Shown here: positions 47,908 to 59,095 of the stretch, in pieces
How the letters are laid out: each line of letters starts with the position of its first letter
Numbering within the stretch: position 1 is the first letter of the stretch
Assembly (NCBI GenBank): GCA_030068075.1
Contig: CM057826.1
Span: forward strand, 67,367,312 to 67,431,311
Length of the DNA stretch: 64,000 nt
Direction: 5' to 3'
DNA from: Paguma larvata
Lineage: Eukaryota; Chordata; Mammalia; Carnivora; Viverridae
Translations under genes and position numbers: made by a program
The notes under the pieces: model-generated
Seen by the model: the letters and a program-made list of their open reading frames with translations, nothing else
Databases searched by the model: none
Told to the model about the DNA's origin: nothing

Positions 47908-48149
47908 TTTTTTTATTTTTATTTTTTATTTTTGAGAGACAGCGTGACTGGGTGAGGGACAGAGATAGAGAGGAGAGAAAGAGAGAGAGAGGGACTCCCC
48001 ATGAGGGGCAGAGGAGAGAGAGGGAGCGAGGGAGAGAATCCCAAAGTGGGGCTCGAGTTCACTCGATATGGGACTCGTACTCATGAACCAGGAGACCATG
48101 ACATGAGCCAGAGTGGGATGCTGAACTGACTGAGCCACCTAGGCGCCCT
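47908..48149 (-). repeat. CAN-SINE with enlarged purine block
   Basis: Reverse copy ending CCACCTAGGCGCCC; the GA-rich block is duplicated and a second GGGACTC-bearing segment occurs before the B box. Confidence 0.9.
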
Positions 48150-48906
48150 CGTAGTTGTCTTTTCGATCATGTACAAGATAAAAGGGGTACAGCCCAAAAT
48201 ACATTAATGCTAATTTTTGTATTTACCTACATAAACACCTATATTTACTTGTATTTTTTATTTCTGCATGCGGTTTCAAACAACTGGCTCATGCTCTTCA
48301 TTTCAGCCTGAAGAGCTCCCTCTAACATTTCTTACAGTTAGGTCTGTTAGTGACATACTCCTTCAGTTTTTGTTTATCTGGAAATATTTTAATTTCTCCA
48401 TTATTTTTGAAGAATAGTTTTGCCCGATATATAGTGTTCTTGCTTAACAGTTTTTCTTTCAGCACTTTAAATATGTTGTCCTATCGTCTTCTGGCAAAAA
48501 AGGTAGTGAGGATTCCTTGCACACTCTTTGGTCCACAGAGTTCCCTTTGCTGGTTCTACTGGCCAGAAAAATGGTTTTACTTTCAGGTTTTTAGGTGTCT
48601 ACACAGCTCCCACATGCAGCTCCATGACTTTGGGTGTATTTGGGACATGGCCAACAGAGAGAAAAAAGAAAAGGGAAAGGAAAGAAAACCCAAAATGAAG
48701 GTTCTCACTTTCTCTGTCTCATAGTCTGTCCAGAAAGATGGTTTTCTGTCTGTATTTTAGTTGTGTCTTATGTACACTTCTGCACAGGGGTCATCCTGTT
48801 CCATGATGCGAGAAAAAAATGGAAAAAACCTCAGGAAATTCATTCCTATTATTGGCCATTCTTTAAGTATTGGCTCACTTCCCCCATCCATCTGTTATTA
48901 ACTATT

Positions 48907-49094
48907 ATTTATTTATTTAATGTTTATTTTGAGAGAGCATGAGGGAGGGGCAGAGAGAGGGAGAGAGAATTTCAAACAGGTTCTGTGATATCAGCGCAGA
49001 GCTGGATCAGTGCTCAATCTCCCTACTGTGGTATCATGACACAGCTGAAATCAAAAGTCAGATGCGTAACCATCTCAACCATCCAGGCGCCCAA
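48907..49094 (-). repeat. CAN-SINE
   Basis: Reverse copy, TTTAATGTTTATTTTGAGAG to ACCATCCAGGCGCCC. Confidence 0.9.
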
Positions 49095-49144
49095 GCTTTT
49101 ATTTATTTTGAATGTTTAAAAACTTTTTAAAATATTTAAAAAGA

Positions 49145-49213
49145 TCTCACGAATGGTGAGATCATGACCTGAGAAGTCAGACACCCAACCAACTGAGCTA
49201 CCCAGGCGTCTCT
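49145..49213 (-). repeat. CAN-SINE head fragment
   Basis: Only the tRNA-like head is present: TGGTGAGATCATGACCTGAG to GAGCTACCCAGGCGTCTC. Confidence 0.85.
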
Positions 49214-49214
49214 A

Positions 49215-49330
49215 TTTTCTCCATTTTAAAGGTAAAGAAATTGAGGTACAGAGAGGGTGAGTCGTTTGCCCAAGGTTACATGGATAATAAATGGTGGTGC
49301 CATGATTTAAACCCAGCATAAGACAATTTA
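49215..49330 (-). repeat. MIR SINE
   Basis: CATTTTAAAGGTAAAGAAAT, TGAGGTACAGAGAGGGTGAG, GCCCAAGGTTACATGGATAA, then TTTAAACCCAG: MIR in reverse. Confidence 0.8.
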
Positions 49331-49359
49331 GTGTTAGAGCACATATTCTGGTTAAAATT

Positions 49360-50350
49360 TTTACTTGGTATTATGGAAATTTTCATGTACAAACCAAAGT
49401 AAAAAGTATTATAATGAACCTGCCGTCCACCATGTATCTTCAACCAGTTTTAATAGTTTTCAGTATTCTGCCTTTCTTGTTTTATTTTTCACCAACTATT
49501 TTTTGTTTTTGATAAAGTATCTGAAAGCAAATTGTAGATATCATTTTATTTACAAACTCTAAAGTATATATCTAAAATGCATAATAGCTTTATAAAACAT
49601 AATATAACCACAGTATGACTCTAACTACAATATAATCAAAGCTTAAAAAGTGAAGAATGATTTTCTAATTTCTAATATCTATTTTGTGTTCAGTTTTATC
49701 TGATTATTTCAGGAGAATCTTCTTATGGTTGGTTCAGTGCAGGATCCCAGTATGGTCCACACATTGTATTTGTTGTTACATACCTTAATTGTAAAATTTT
49801 AATACTGGCAAACACACACAGGTTTTCTCTCTCTAGTGTCTCCCTGATCTCGCACCCACTTTTTTTACATAGAAATTAATATTAGCACACCTTCTTAACT
49901 CTCATACACTGTTTAGGGCTCTCCCTAACAATGACTTTTCTAACCTTTTCCCTCACCATCTTTTTGTGATTTTAACTTTTTAAAACTCTTTTAAAAATAA
50001 GCCTTTTGTTTTAGAATAATCTTACAAAAGTTGCAAAGATAGTAGAGTTTCCATATATTACTCAACTATTTTCAATTTCCCCTAATTTGATTATCTTACA
50101 TTACCATGGTACATTTACCAAAACTGTGAAATCAGCATTGGTATAGTTTTTCTGTTGATGTTCTTTTTCCAATTCAGGATTGCAATGGTTGTCATTTCTC
50201 TTTATTCTGTGGTCTGTGATAGTTTCTCAGTCTTTACTTTTTTTTCTGACCTTGAACTTTTTGAGGAATTCTTATCAGGTATTTTGCCCATAGTTGGCAT
50301 ATATGATATTTTTCTCAGGATTTGATTGGGATGGTGAATTTCTGGAAAAA
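49360..50350 (-). mobile_element. Old LINE-1 antisense 3' UTR pieces
   Basis: AAAGTATCTGAAAGCAAATT, TGCAGGATCCCAGTATGGTC and ATTACCATGGTACATTTACC are reversed L1M 3' UTR phrases. Confidence 0.6.
49811..49943 (+). repeat. Local duplication, copy 1
   Basis: CA-rich start, TTTTCTCTCTCTAGTG, then CACCTTCTTAACTCTCATAC and GGGCTCTCCCTAACAATGAC; its partner is 50585-50753. Confidence 0.8.
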
Positions 50351-50583
50351 TACCATAGAGGTAAAATGTCTTTCTTATGATTTGTTTTCTTTATTCTTGT
50401 AAGAAATTACATAAAAGTTCATCTGGTTCCAAGGTCAAAACTGTAAAACTAGGTACCTTTAAAGTAGTCTCACTTTCGTCCTTTTCCCTTTCTACTCTTT
50501 TCTCCCTTCCTCTAATGGTAAGCATTTCTTTTAGTTTTTGGCTTCTCCTTCCCATCTTTTTTTTTTTTTTTTTTTTAAATAGT

Positions 50584-50633
<50 letters not shown>
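50584..50633. repeat. (CA)25 microsatellite near exon 2 acceptor
   Basis: Uninterrupted CA run, preceded by an 18-20 base poly-T, ending 245 bases before FBXL17 exon 2. Confidence 0.97.
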
Positions 50634-50634
<1 letters not shown>

Positions 50635-50753
50635 TTTCTCTCTCTGGGATCCCCCTGCTCTTGCACTCATGCTTTTAAATAGAAGGTAATACTAGCTCAC
50701 CTTCTTAACCCTCATACCTTCTTCAGGGCTCTCCCTAACAATGACTTTTCTAA
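50585..50753 (+). repeat. Local duplication, copy 2
   Basis: (CA)n, ATTTTCTCTCTCTGGG, CACCTTCTTAACCCTCATAC and GGGCTCTCCCTAACAATGAC match 49811-49943 in order. Confidence 0.8.
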
Positions 50754-50878
50754 TAATTGTCACTTGTATTCAGGATGGTTTTCTGTCTTAAAAGTTAATT
50801 TTTTCTAACTAATAAAATCCTGTTCCTGTGCTTTTAAAGTACTTAGCACATATTATATGGTTCCTTTTTTATTTACAG

Positions 50879-51001
50879 ATATTTTCCAATTTATCCCTGG
50901 ATGAGCGTTGCCTTTCTGCCTCATTGGTTTGCAAGTACTGGCGTGACCTTTGTTTAGATTTCCAGTTTTGGAAGCAGCTGGATCTTAGTAGTCGTCAGCA
51001 G
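50879..51001 (+). CDS. FBXL17: FBXL17 coding exon 2 (residues 328-368, F-box core)
   Basis: This 123-nt phase-0 exon encodes 41 residues beginning IFSNLSLDERCLSASLVCKY and ending SSRQQ. It supplies most of the F-box, the roughly 45-residue three-helix motif that binds SKP1. The typical features are visible: L..IF.NLSLDERC..SLVCK.WR, followed by the WKQLDLS transition into the leucine-rich repeats. The acceptor is a pyrimidine-rich tract ending TTTACAG, and the donor is CAG|GTATGG. Intron 1 therefore splits the F-box after the LLK of exon 1. A (CA)25 tract and a poly-T tract lie 250-320 bases upstream of the acceptor. Confidence 0.96.
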
Positions 51002-51354
51002 GTATGGAATATAATTCTAAGAAACACTTTGGCCTACTAAAAAAATATCTTTATTCCTCTTCAGAAATAATTTCTTTCATGTTGGAGTTTTTCAAGATAG
51101 TTCAAATGACTATAATTTATAATTCCATGATACAGTGATTTTTTTTGTGTGAATTCATGTTACATCTAGGTTCTTGTGGTGAAGAAGATATTTAATGTGG
51201 ATTGGTAATTTTGGGTTGCTTCTTAATTTTTTTTGTCTAAGTCCTCTTTGTCTTCTCCCTTTTTTCATTACCTTTAAAGAAAGTAATTAAGCTTTTCCAC
51301 CCATTTTGGAGGAGTTATATCATGAATTTTAGTTTAATAGTAGAAAATTATGGC

Positions 51355-51475
51355 ATATGTTTATATAGTACTGCTGATATGCCATGTACTGTTCCTTGGG
51401 GTTTACACATACTAAAGCATTTGAAGCTTCTAACAACATTATCAGTCAATACTATTATCCCTTTTAATATATTAT
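51355..51475 (-). repeat. MIR SINE fragment
   Basis: ATATGCCATGTACTGTTCCT, AGCATTTGAAGCTTCTAACA, ATACTATTATCCCTTTT follow the reversed MIR. Confidence 0.6.
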
Positions 51476-51536
51476 TATAATACTATTTAATTATAGTATC
51501 CTTACACTATTGTCATAGGTAAATAGTGTAAGTATT

Positions 51537-51760
51537 CTTTTTAAAATTTTTTTTCTTAAAAAATTTTTTTAGTTTATTTATTTTGAGTGAGAGAGAGAGT
51601 ATGAGTGTGTATGTGTGTGAGCAGGGGAGGGTGAGAGAGAGGAAGAGAGAGAATCCCAAGCACAGAGCCCAACGTGGAGCTCATTTCCATGTACCGTGAG
51701 ATCATGACCTGAGCCGAAACAGAGTCGGACACTTAACTGTTTGAGCCACCCAGGTGCCCC
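51537..51760 (-). repeat. CAN-SINE
   Basis: Reverse copy in intron 2; target duplication AATAGTGTAAGTATT (51522-51536) and AATAGTTTAAGCATT (51761-51775). Confidence 0.94.
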
Positions 51761-52326
51761 AATAGTTTAAGCATTATTAGACTACTGTTAGAGATGAGTA
51801 AATAGAAGCAAAATGGACTAAGATATCTTGTTTTTATTTTCCTTTTGATTAATTTTCTAATCCTCCCTATTGCCTGGCTGCCCATTGTGTTCATATGGTG
51901 GCATAAATTAGGAATAAAGATAGAGTTAATAGTGCTTATTGTAAACAATTTTTTGGACTTGTTTTCTTCTTTTGGGCTTGGACTTAGTTGTTAGAACTCG
52001 GCCTTGAAAATGCATAAAAATATCCATTCAGAATAGGATTTTGTTGGAGCACTGAACCTGCCCTAACTCTTTCCATGGTACTGTTGGGTAGTGGTGTGCT
52101 GGCACATGCTTAACAGCTCCTTTCAAAAACAAACAGATAGGAAGCTGTGGTTTGTAGTATTTTCTAGTTTTTGTGGTGCAAACAGTCCCACCATGGCCTG
52201 TTTCAGGCTACCATTATGATGTCACTGTGTGCAGTGATGTCACTGATTTGGAAAGAGATATACTTTGCAGGCTCTAGTGAGTTGGTACAAGCCAACTGCA
52301 TGCAGCACACCACTAGTACTTTGTGT

Positions 52327-52327
<1 letters not shown>

Positions 52328-52370
<43 letters not shown>
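52328..52370. repeat. (GT)n microsatellite
   Basis: About 18 GT units followed by GTATGTATG, in intron 2. Confidence 0.96.
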
Positions 52371-52372
<2 letters not shown>

Positions 52373-52939
52373 GCTCATTCACTTTAAACAAATTAAGCAA
52401 ATTCCTGGACATTGGTGTGTAAGTTTTTTTGTTTGTTTTTCTGCCTCATTGGTTAGAGGTTGAAATAATTACAGTATTAGTCATTTCCCTGCCTGGGGCC
52501 ATGAAATTTGTGTCCAGGGAGAAGGGCAAGTATTTAGTTACTTGTGGCTGGCAGAGTGTAAAAAAGTAATGTGAAATAATCCATTGGCTCTTTACTTCAG
52601 TACTTTCGGATATCTGAGCTATTTGTTATAAACTCAGACTAAGAATAGCTTTTCCCCTCTACTGGTAGGTCTGGAGATGAAAAAAGAAAAAAAAAATAAA
52701 AGGAGAGGTATGTCAGAGTTTTAACTTTGAAGGTAACTGTCTGTATTTATGCTTTTTCCAAGGAGCATAAAGATAGTTTCAACCTTGTCTCTAACTTTTA
52801 GTGATCCTCAGCACTCTAGGTCTTCACATCTGTTCTAAATTTCATCATGTGCATTTTCTTTTACCATTATTTGTACTCCAGGGACTTGAATAACATTAAC
52901 TCAGTTTTCTTTTTTATTTACTTTTACTTACTTATTTTT

Positions 52940-53100
52940 TATCAGTGTACTTTTACAGGTGTACCACACGGTGATTTGTCAACTCTATACATGCTATTCT
53001 CATCCCAAGCGTAGCTACCATCTGTCACTGTACAAGGCTATTACGACACCATTAACTATACTCCCTATACTGTACTTTTCATCCCTGTGACTTATTCATT
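52940..53100 (-). mobile_element. Old LINE-1 antisense 3' UTR fragment
   Basis: CAGGTGTACCACACGGTGAT, AGCTACCATCTGTCACTGTA and ACCATTAACTATACTCCCTA are reversed L1M 3' UTR phrases. Confidence 0.7.
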
Positions 53101-53239
53101 CCATGATTGGGTGTGGAATATGTAGAGGTTGATTCTTTAAAAATTATATTTAAAATTCAGATGGCCATGTGAGATTTTTACCATATGAATTTTAGGGTTA
53201 CTTAGCTTTCAGGTATTTTTTTTATAAATTAAAAAATTT

Positions 53240-53438
53240 TGTTTAATGTTTTTTAATTTATTTTCTGAGAGACAGAGGGAGACAATGTGAGCAGGGGAGT
53301 GGCAAAGAGAGAGAGAGACACAGAATCTGAAGCAGGCTCCAGGCTCTGAGCTGTTCAGCACAGTGCCCAATACAGGGCCCAAACCCATGAGCCCTGAGAT
53401 TATGACCTGAGCCGAAGTTGGACACTTAAGGCACCCCT
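53240..53438 (-). repeat. CAN-SINE
   Basis: Reverse copy; its head is shortened (GACACTTAAGGCACCCC), lacking the A-box segment. Confidence 0.88.
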
Positions 53439-53579
53439 AGCTCTGAGGGTTTTTTTTGATAAAAGGTATTTCATAAGGACATTTGTATGTAATCTTTGAT
53501 GTGTCCATAAACAAAAAAATATATTTTCTAAGCTATAGACTAGTTATATATGAGGTAGTATTCTGATAGAAGTAGTAAA

Positions 53580-54049
53580 GGGGCAGCTCAGTTGGGCAAG
53601 TGTCCGACTTCAGCTCAGGTCATGATTCTCCCATCTCTGAGTTCAAGCCCTTTGTCAGGCTCTGTGCAGATACTCAGAGCCTGGAGGCTTCTTCATATTC
53701 TGTGTCTACCTCTTTCTCTGTCCCTACCCCACTCACACTATGTCTCTCTCTGTTTCTCAAAAATGAATAAATGTTATTTATTTATTTATTTATTTATTTA
53801 AAGTAGGGTCACCTGGTGTCTCAGTTGGTTAAGCATCTTACCAGCTCAGGTCATGATCTCACCATTCCCTAGTTTGAGTCCCGCATCGGACCCGGTGCTG
53901 ACAACTCAGAGCCTGGAGCCTGTTTCAGATTCTGTGTCTCCCTCTCTCCCTGACCCTCCCCCACTTGTACTCTGTCTCTGTCTCTGTCTCTCAAAAATAA
54001 ACAAACATTAAAAAAATTTAAATAATAAAATAAATTTATTAAATAAAAA
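53580..54049 (+). repeat. Head-to-tail pair of CAN-SINEs in one target duplication
   Basis: SINE 1 (53580 to about 53802, tail expanded to (TTTA)n) is followed directly by SINE 2 (about 53803-54049). A single pair AGAAGTAGTAAA flanks both (53568-53579 and 54050-54061), and none separates them. The first copy has a shortened head. Confidence 0.85.
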
Positions 54050-54379
54050 AGAAGTAGTAAAACAATTAAAATTGGTATTTTGTGGTAGAGATCACCTAAT
54101 ACTAGGTATAATAAGTTACAATTCATATAGGGTGATGACTGATATACACTATTTGCTGGGTTAAAAATAGAGAACAAAACATTCAAAATCTCAATGTAAT
54201 TTTGTGTGGAGGTTTTCAGACTTTTTAAAGTTTAACTTTGAAAATTAAAGTAACTTTCCTGATAAGGATAGATCTTTAGGCTTTTAATGAAAACTAACAC
54301 ATATAATGTTGCTTGGTGTTTTTCCTTACCACTTCTGACGCCAGATGTGTGGAGATTTTTTCCTTCTAACAAATTCTCT

Positions 54380-55089
54380 GATATTAACTGGGGTATCTAA
54401 CAATTTAATGCAATTCTGACACTAACTCCTGGGGTTAATGCAGACCTCACCAGATATAGGCTTTTGACCTATAAGACTGCCCCCACTTCATACGGCCCTA
54501 CCAAGTCCTAGGAGTCACCTGTAGTTCTCACTGACCAGCTGCGAATTCAAGAGTTCCCTCTATTCTTTCCTCAGGTTTGATAATTTGCTAAAATGACTTA
54601 CAGAACTCAGGAAAATAGTGACTTTTACTGGTTTATTGTAAAGGATACAACTCAGGACTGGTCAAATGGAAAAGATGTCTAGGACAAAGTACAGAGGGAG
54701 AAGATGTGGAGTTTCAATACAGTCTGTGGGCTTGTCACCCTCCCGGCTCTTTAAGGTGTTCACCAAACTAGACGCTCTTCAAATTTCATTGTTGAAAAGT
54801 TTTTCTAACCTAGTCTCTAGCTCCCTTACCCTCCCAGGAAGTCAGGGGTTGAGGCTGACAGCACTTTCTAGTCACATGGTGTTTGGTTTTTCTGGTGACC
54901 AGACTCCTTCAGGATGTAGGGACCCCAACTTAAGTTATTTCATTAGTATAAACTCAGGTGCAGTCAAAAGGGGCTTGTTATGAATAACAAAAGACACTCC
55001 TACCAATTAGGAAATTCCAAGAGTTGTAGAGGCTTTGTTCCAGGAACTGGAAACAAAGACTGAGAGTGCATTTTATGTTATACCACAGT
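54380..55089 (-). mobile_element. Solo LTR, MLT2-type (ERVL)
   Basis: On the minus strand it starts TGTGGTATAACATAAAATGC and includes TTGGAATTTCCTAATTGGTA, CAAGCCCCTTTTGACTGCAC and TAAGTCATTTTAGCAAATTA, the order of MLT2 LTRs. No internal sequence is beside it. The right end as drawn is firm, the left approximate. Confidence 0.7.
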
Positions 55090-55251
55090 TCTTGTTATGC
55101 TCTAATATTCAATAAGAAGGTTTTCTTTTGATTGTGGTTTTCATGCTATAATGTAATTATTATTTATTAGGGGAAAATTTAACTAAAGAATAGAAAGTAA
55201 GTTGCTACTTTTAGCAAAAGTTTAAATTTATTTCATTTTTTTTTCTTCTAG

Positions 55252-55509
55252 GTCACTGATGAATTACTGGAAAAAATTGCATCAAGAAGTCAGAATATAA
55301 TTGAAATCAACATTTCTGACTGTCGCAGTATGTCTGATACTGGCGTATGTGTTCTAGCATTTAAGTGTCCTGGACTTCTTAGGTATACAGCCTACAGGTG
55401 TAAACAGCTTTCTGACACTTCTATCATTGCGGTTGCCTCTCACTGTCCTTTACTTCAGAAAGTTCATGTAGGCAACCAGGACAAACTCACTGATGAAGGA
55501 CTCAAACAG
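55252..55509 (+). CDS. FBXL17: FBXL17 coding exon 3 (residues 369-454, first LRRs)
   Basis: This 258-nt phase-0 exon encodes 86 residues from VTDELLEKIASRSQNIIEIN to KLTDEGLKQ. It holds the first cysteine-containing leucine-rich repeats: NISDCRSMSDTGVCVLAFKC, YRCKQLSDTSIIAVASHC and VHVGNQDKLTDEGLKQ, following the C..L.D.G...LA..CP.L pattern of FBXL proteins. In the family these repeats form the solenoid that recognises the substrate. The acceptor is a T-rich tract ending TTCTAG and the donor is CAG|GTAAAT. With exons 1 and 2 this gives 1362 coding nucleotides (454 codons) of a protein of about 700 residues in other mammals, so the later repeats and C-terminus must lie past the window edge. 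No frameshift or stop is seen. Confidence 0.96.
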
Positions 55510-57270
55510 GTAAATATTAGCATCTGTAAAATGGTTTTACTCTGATTAACTCAAAATGTTTGCTTGAAGCTACACCTTAAAACATTATTATATTTAAAAA
55601 ATAATTATCAGAGACTCAAGTAAGCCATCTTGTTTTTTGTACCCATGAGTGTTTGGTTCAGTAAACTAGGGTGTCATGGTTACAATCGATAAATTACCTT
55701 TGTTGTGTTTTGTGGTGAGTGCCTGAACTCTGGGACAAGCCATTTTATTATTTTTTTGTGTGAGTTAAATTTTATATCAAATTTTGCTTTAGGTACCAAT
55801 GGTATGCAGTTTGGGTTAGCATGAGGTGTCAAAAATTAACTTGCAATTCCCCTTTTACTAGATGATATGCTTATGTGCTTTAAAATACATTGTTTTAAAG
55901 CATAAGTGAAAGTCCAAATTATAGAGTATAAAATGAAGTAAAAGGTGTTCATTACTCATATTTGGAACAATAATTGGGTTAAAATACTATATGTATTTTC
56001 TTTTTGATGCACTTCCTTTGGAAATGGCATTGAAAATTTTTTGTCTCAGAGTGGATTATTCATTCAGTGAGAATCGAAAGAATTCTATGTGTCAGGCCCT
56101 GAATTTGTCAATATTGTGAATATTTAGTAATGTTCCCACTTTTGTCCTAGGTATTTATTGTATGTTAACATATAACCCTTGAAGTAACTCTGTGAAATAG
56201 TTGGTATGAAACTCATTTGGTAAAGGAAGAAATTAAAGATTCAAGAGATTAATTAACTTGCCTAATATTTAGTGATTGGTGGAACTGGGATTTAAAGCCT
56301 AGATTCTGCAAAATCTCTTCCATCTTTTGACGTTTCTACTCCAAAACATTAAATAACCTACTCCAAAAGACTTAGGAAAAAGGAGCATTCCTGTGAGTGC
56401 AGAGGCCATTCACATTTCCCACTCTACCTACAGTTCCTTCGACAGACATTTTTGAAAGAAAGAGTTAATTAGTAGTTTCATTCAAGATCTTTGTCAGGAT
56501 TAATGTTTAAATTTAGAACTGGAGTGTAGTCCTGACACTTCTCAGTAAAAGCAGAATATTGGCAAAGTTCTAGATTTAAATCTGATCTGAGTTGAACTTA
56601 GAAGAAGATCCCTAAATTTAAACATTACATATGAATTAATTGAAAGCTCAGTATTAGAAGGAATTTGAGGAGATTCTATCCTAAATAGTACTTGGTGTGT
56701 CAATATAATTTATATATTAAGAATGCTAAAGTATATAAGGGAGACTGTTTTGTCTGCAAATTGTGCAGTAACACATTGTTACTTGTTTTAATATCTGTCC
56801 TGATCCATTTCTGCTGTAAATAGGATCACCCATTAGTGATATGAAGTTCTTAAATGTATTAGAACAAATTAATCTTTAATGGGAAATTAGAAACTTTGTT
56901 GACATGGTATGATTTTTTGTGATAGAAATCTCTTGGCAAATTATACTTCATAATGAGACTTTTACAGAGACCTTTGTATTTATTAAATTGACTAAATCTC
57001 TTGTATTTTTAAATATGATATAATATGAATAGGTACCAGTTGAGCATACTGTTAAGGGTGTTTGTAGTAAGAATAAGATTGTAATTATGATTGAAATAGA
57101 GGGAAAATGAAAAGTCCTTTAAGGACAAGACTTAATATGCCAAGTACCATGAATTTATCTAATCTTTACTACTTTGAGATTAATTATGTTAAATCTTCCC
57201 TAGAATGTAAGGTATTTTGGAACCTATAAATTTATGATAGATTAGATATTTGCTTCAGCTTTTCATGAAT
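55510..57270 (+). other. FBXL17: FBXL17 intron 3, first part
   Basis: The intron begins GTAAAT. Apart from the MIR at 56110-56330 I recognise nothing in this 1.7 kb, and no further exon is visible before the repeat-dense region. Confidence 0.75.
56110..56330 (-). repeat. MIR SINE
   Basis: TATGTTAACATATAACCCTT, GTAACTCTGTGAAATAGTTG, ACTTGCCTAATATTTAGTGA, GGAACTGGGATTTAAAGCC: reversed MIR in intron 3. Confidence 0.75.
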
Positions 57271-57470
57271 CTTTTTTTAATGTATATATTTTTAATTTTT
57301 AGAGAGCATGTGAGAGTAGGGGAGAGGGGCAAAAGGAGAGAGAGAATCTTAAGCAGGCTCCATGCTCAGCATAGAGCCTGGCACAGGGCTTGATCTCATT
57401 ACCATGAGATCATGACCTGAGCTGAAATCAAGAGTTGGGTGCTTAACCAGCAGAGGCACCCAGGTGCCCC
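57271..57470 (-). repeat. CAN-SINE
   Basis: Reverse copy, TTTAATGTATATATTTTTAA to GCACCCAGGTGCCCC. Confidence 0.9.
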
Positions 57471-58887
57471 ACAGGCAAATATTTTAAATCAGTTCTTTGA
57501 AACATGCTCAAAGAACGAATGGAAAGCATGGACAAACAATGGAAAGTTTTAGAAACTAAAAGAATTCTAGAAAATGATGTATGAAAAAATTGAGATATTA
57601 ATAAGGATCTAGAAATTATAAAAGGGAACTAAATTGTAATTCTGGAGCTAAAATGTACAATAACTGATACTAAAAAATTTACTAGAGGGATGCAACATCA
57701 AATAGGGGTAGGCAGGAAAGAAAGAGTGAACCTGGAGATAGGACAAAGTGAATTATTATGTCTGAGAAGAGAAAGAAAAAAGAATGAGAAAAGTGAATAG
57801 AGCCTGAGGACCTGTAGGATATAATCAAGGAGAATAACAATTTGCATTATGGTCGTCCCAGAAGGATAAGGGAGAGAGAGAATATTTGGAGAAATAATTA
57901 CTAAGACATACTAAATTTGACATGAAAGGCATGAATCTGTATATCCAAGAAACTCAATGAACTCCAAGCAGGTTGATTTCAGAGAAGCCTGCAATAAGAC
58001 ACACAATAGTGTGATTGTCAGAAACCAAAGACAAATGGAGAATCGTGAAAGCAGCAACAAGAGTAGTGTCTCTTAGCCTACAAGGGATCGTTAATAAGAT
58101 CGACAGTTGATTTCTCAAGCAAAACCATGGAAACCAGAAAACAGTGGGCTGACGTTAAGTCCTAAGAGAGAAAATATCAAACAATTTTATATCTGGTCTT
58201 TAAGTATGAAGTCAACATTCACATATTCTCAGATAAACAAAAATTGAGGGAACGGGCACTTATCTGCCTCAGTCATTGGATGTGTGACTTTTAATCTTGA
58301 GGCTGTAGACTTGGGCCCTGCATTGAGCATAGATATTACTTAAGAAAAAAAAGTTTTCAAAAAAATGAGGGAATTCATTGTTAGTAAATCTGCTTTACAC
58401 GAAATGCTAAAAAGAACATGATAGGTATATAGTTAAATATAAAAGATACTTTTACTTTGTTTTTGGTTTGTAACTCCTCATTTTTTCCTATGCGATTGAA
58501 AAAAGCAAATGTATAGAATTAAAATTATAAATCTATGCTAATAGGTACATAATGTGTAAAAGTGTAATCTGTGATAATACTGTAAGTTGAAGTGGTAGTG
58601 ACATACAGGATCATCATGTATACTGTTGAAACTATGTTGGTATTAATCAAATTATGCTATTAGAAGCTTATGATATTAATTGTAGTCTCCATGGTAACCA
58701 TTAAGAAAATAACTGAAATATGTACAGGAAAGTAATGGGAAGAGAATCAAATGTTATACTGCAGAAATCTATTAAATAAAAAAATGTATTGGAGGAGCCG
58801 AGGAACAAAAAAAACATTTAGGACCTACAGTAAACAGATAGTTTCTAAATGGCAGAAATAAATCCTTCCTTATCAGTAGTCACTTTA

Positions 58888-59095
58888 TTTTTTTAAATTT
58901 TTTAAAAGTTCATTTATTTATGTTGAGACAGAGAGAGCACAGGAGGGGCAGAGAGCAGTGGAGAGAGAATCCCAAGCAGGCTCCACACTGCCAGCTCAGA
59001 GCCTGATGTGGGGCTTCAGGGTACCAACTGTGAGATCGTGACCTGATTCAAAGCCAAGAGTCAGACACTTTGCCCACTGAGCCACCCAGGTGCTC
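58888..59095 (-). repeat. CAN-SINE
   Basis: Reverse copy; target duplication TTATCAGTAGTCACTTTA (58870-58887) and TTATCAGTAGTTACTTTA (59096-59113). Confidence 0.95.

Larger units (their letters stand above)
44510..48550 (-). mobile_element. Old LINE-1 (L1M) in antisense, heavily interrupted
   Basis: Reversed ORF2 phrases run from 44690 (GGGTATTGGATTTTGTCATA) through 45285-45480 (CATTTTGGATCACTTTTGCA, TTCTTGTGATGTCTTTCTTT) and 45640-46000 (AAGTGAGTCTCTTGTAGACA). Reversed ORF1 follows at 48310-48540 (AGCTCCCTCTAACATTTCTT, TTCAGCACTTTAAATATGTT). It carries a plus-strand L1/HAL1 ORF1-tail piece (44791-45245), SINEs, and a younger plus-strand L1 (47250-47758). All frames are broken. Confidence 0.75.
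32628..50878 (+). other. FBXL17: FBXL17 intron 1
   Basis: This 18,251-bp intron begins GTGGGT and ends TTTACAG. Its left 7 kb is comparatively poor in young repeats (32640-33060, 33291-34500, 34581-35414 and 36786-38369 hold nothing I can assign). From 38380 rightwards it is mostly SINEs and antisense L1. Stretches 42221-43210, 46500-46894 and 48550-48906 are unassigned and may be decayed L1 or LTR. No internal exon or RNA gene is supported. Confidence 0.85.
51002..55251 (+). other. FBXL17: FBXL17 intron 2
   Basis: This 4,250-bp intron begins GTATGG and ends TTCTAG. It contains a MIR piece, SINEs, a (GT)n tract, an L1 fragment, the SINE pair and an MLT2-type LTR. Unassigned parts are 51776-52327, 52371-52939 and 54062-54379. 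Confidence 0.88.

Noticed and set aside
50391..50666. Frames rich in Cys-Val or Thr-His runs at 23371, 47163, 50377, 50391 and 52171
   Set aside because: These are translations of (CA)n/(GT)n microsatellites.
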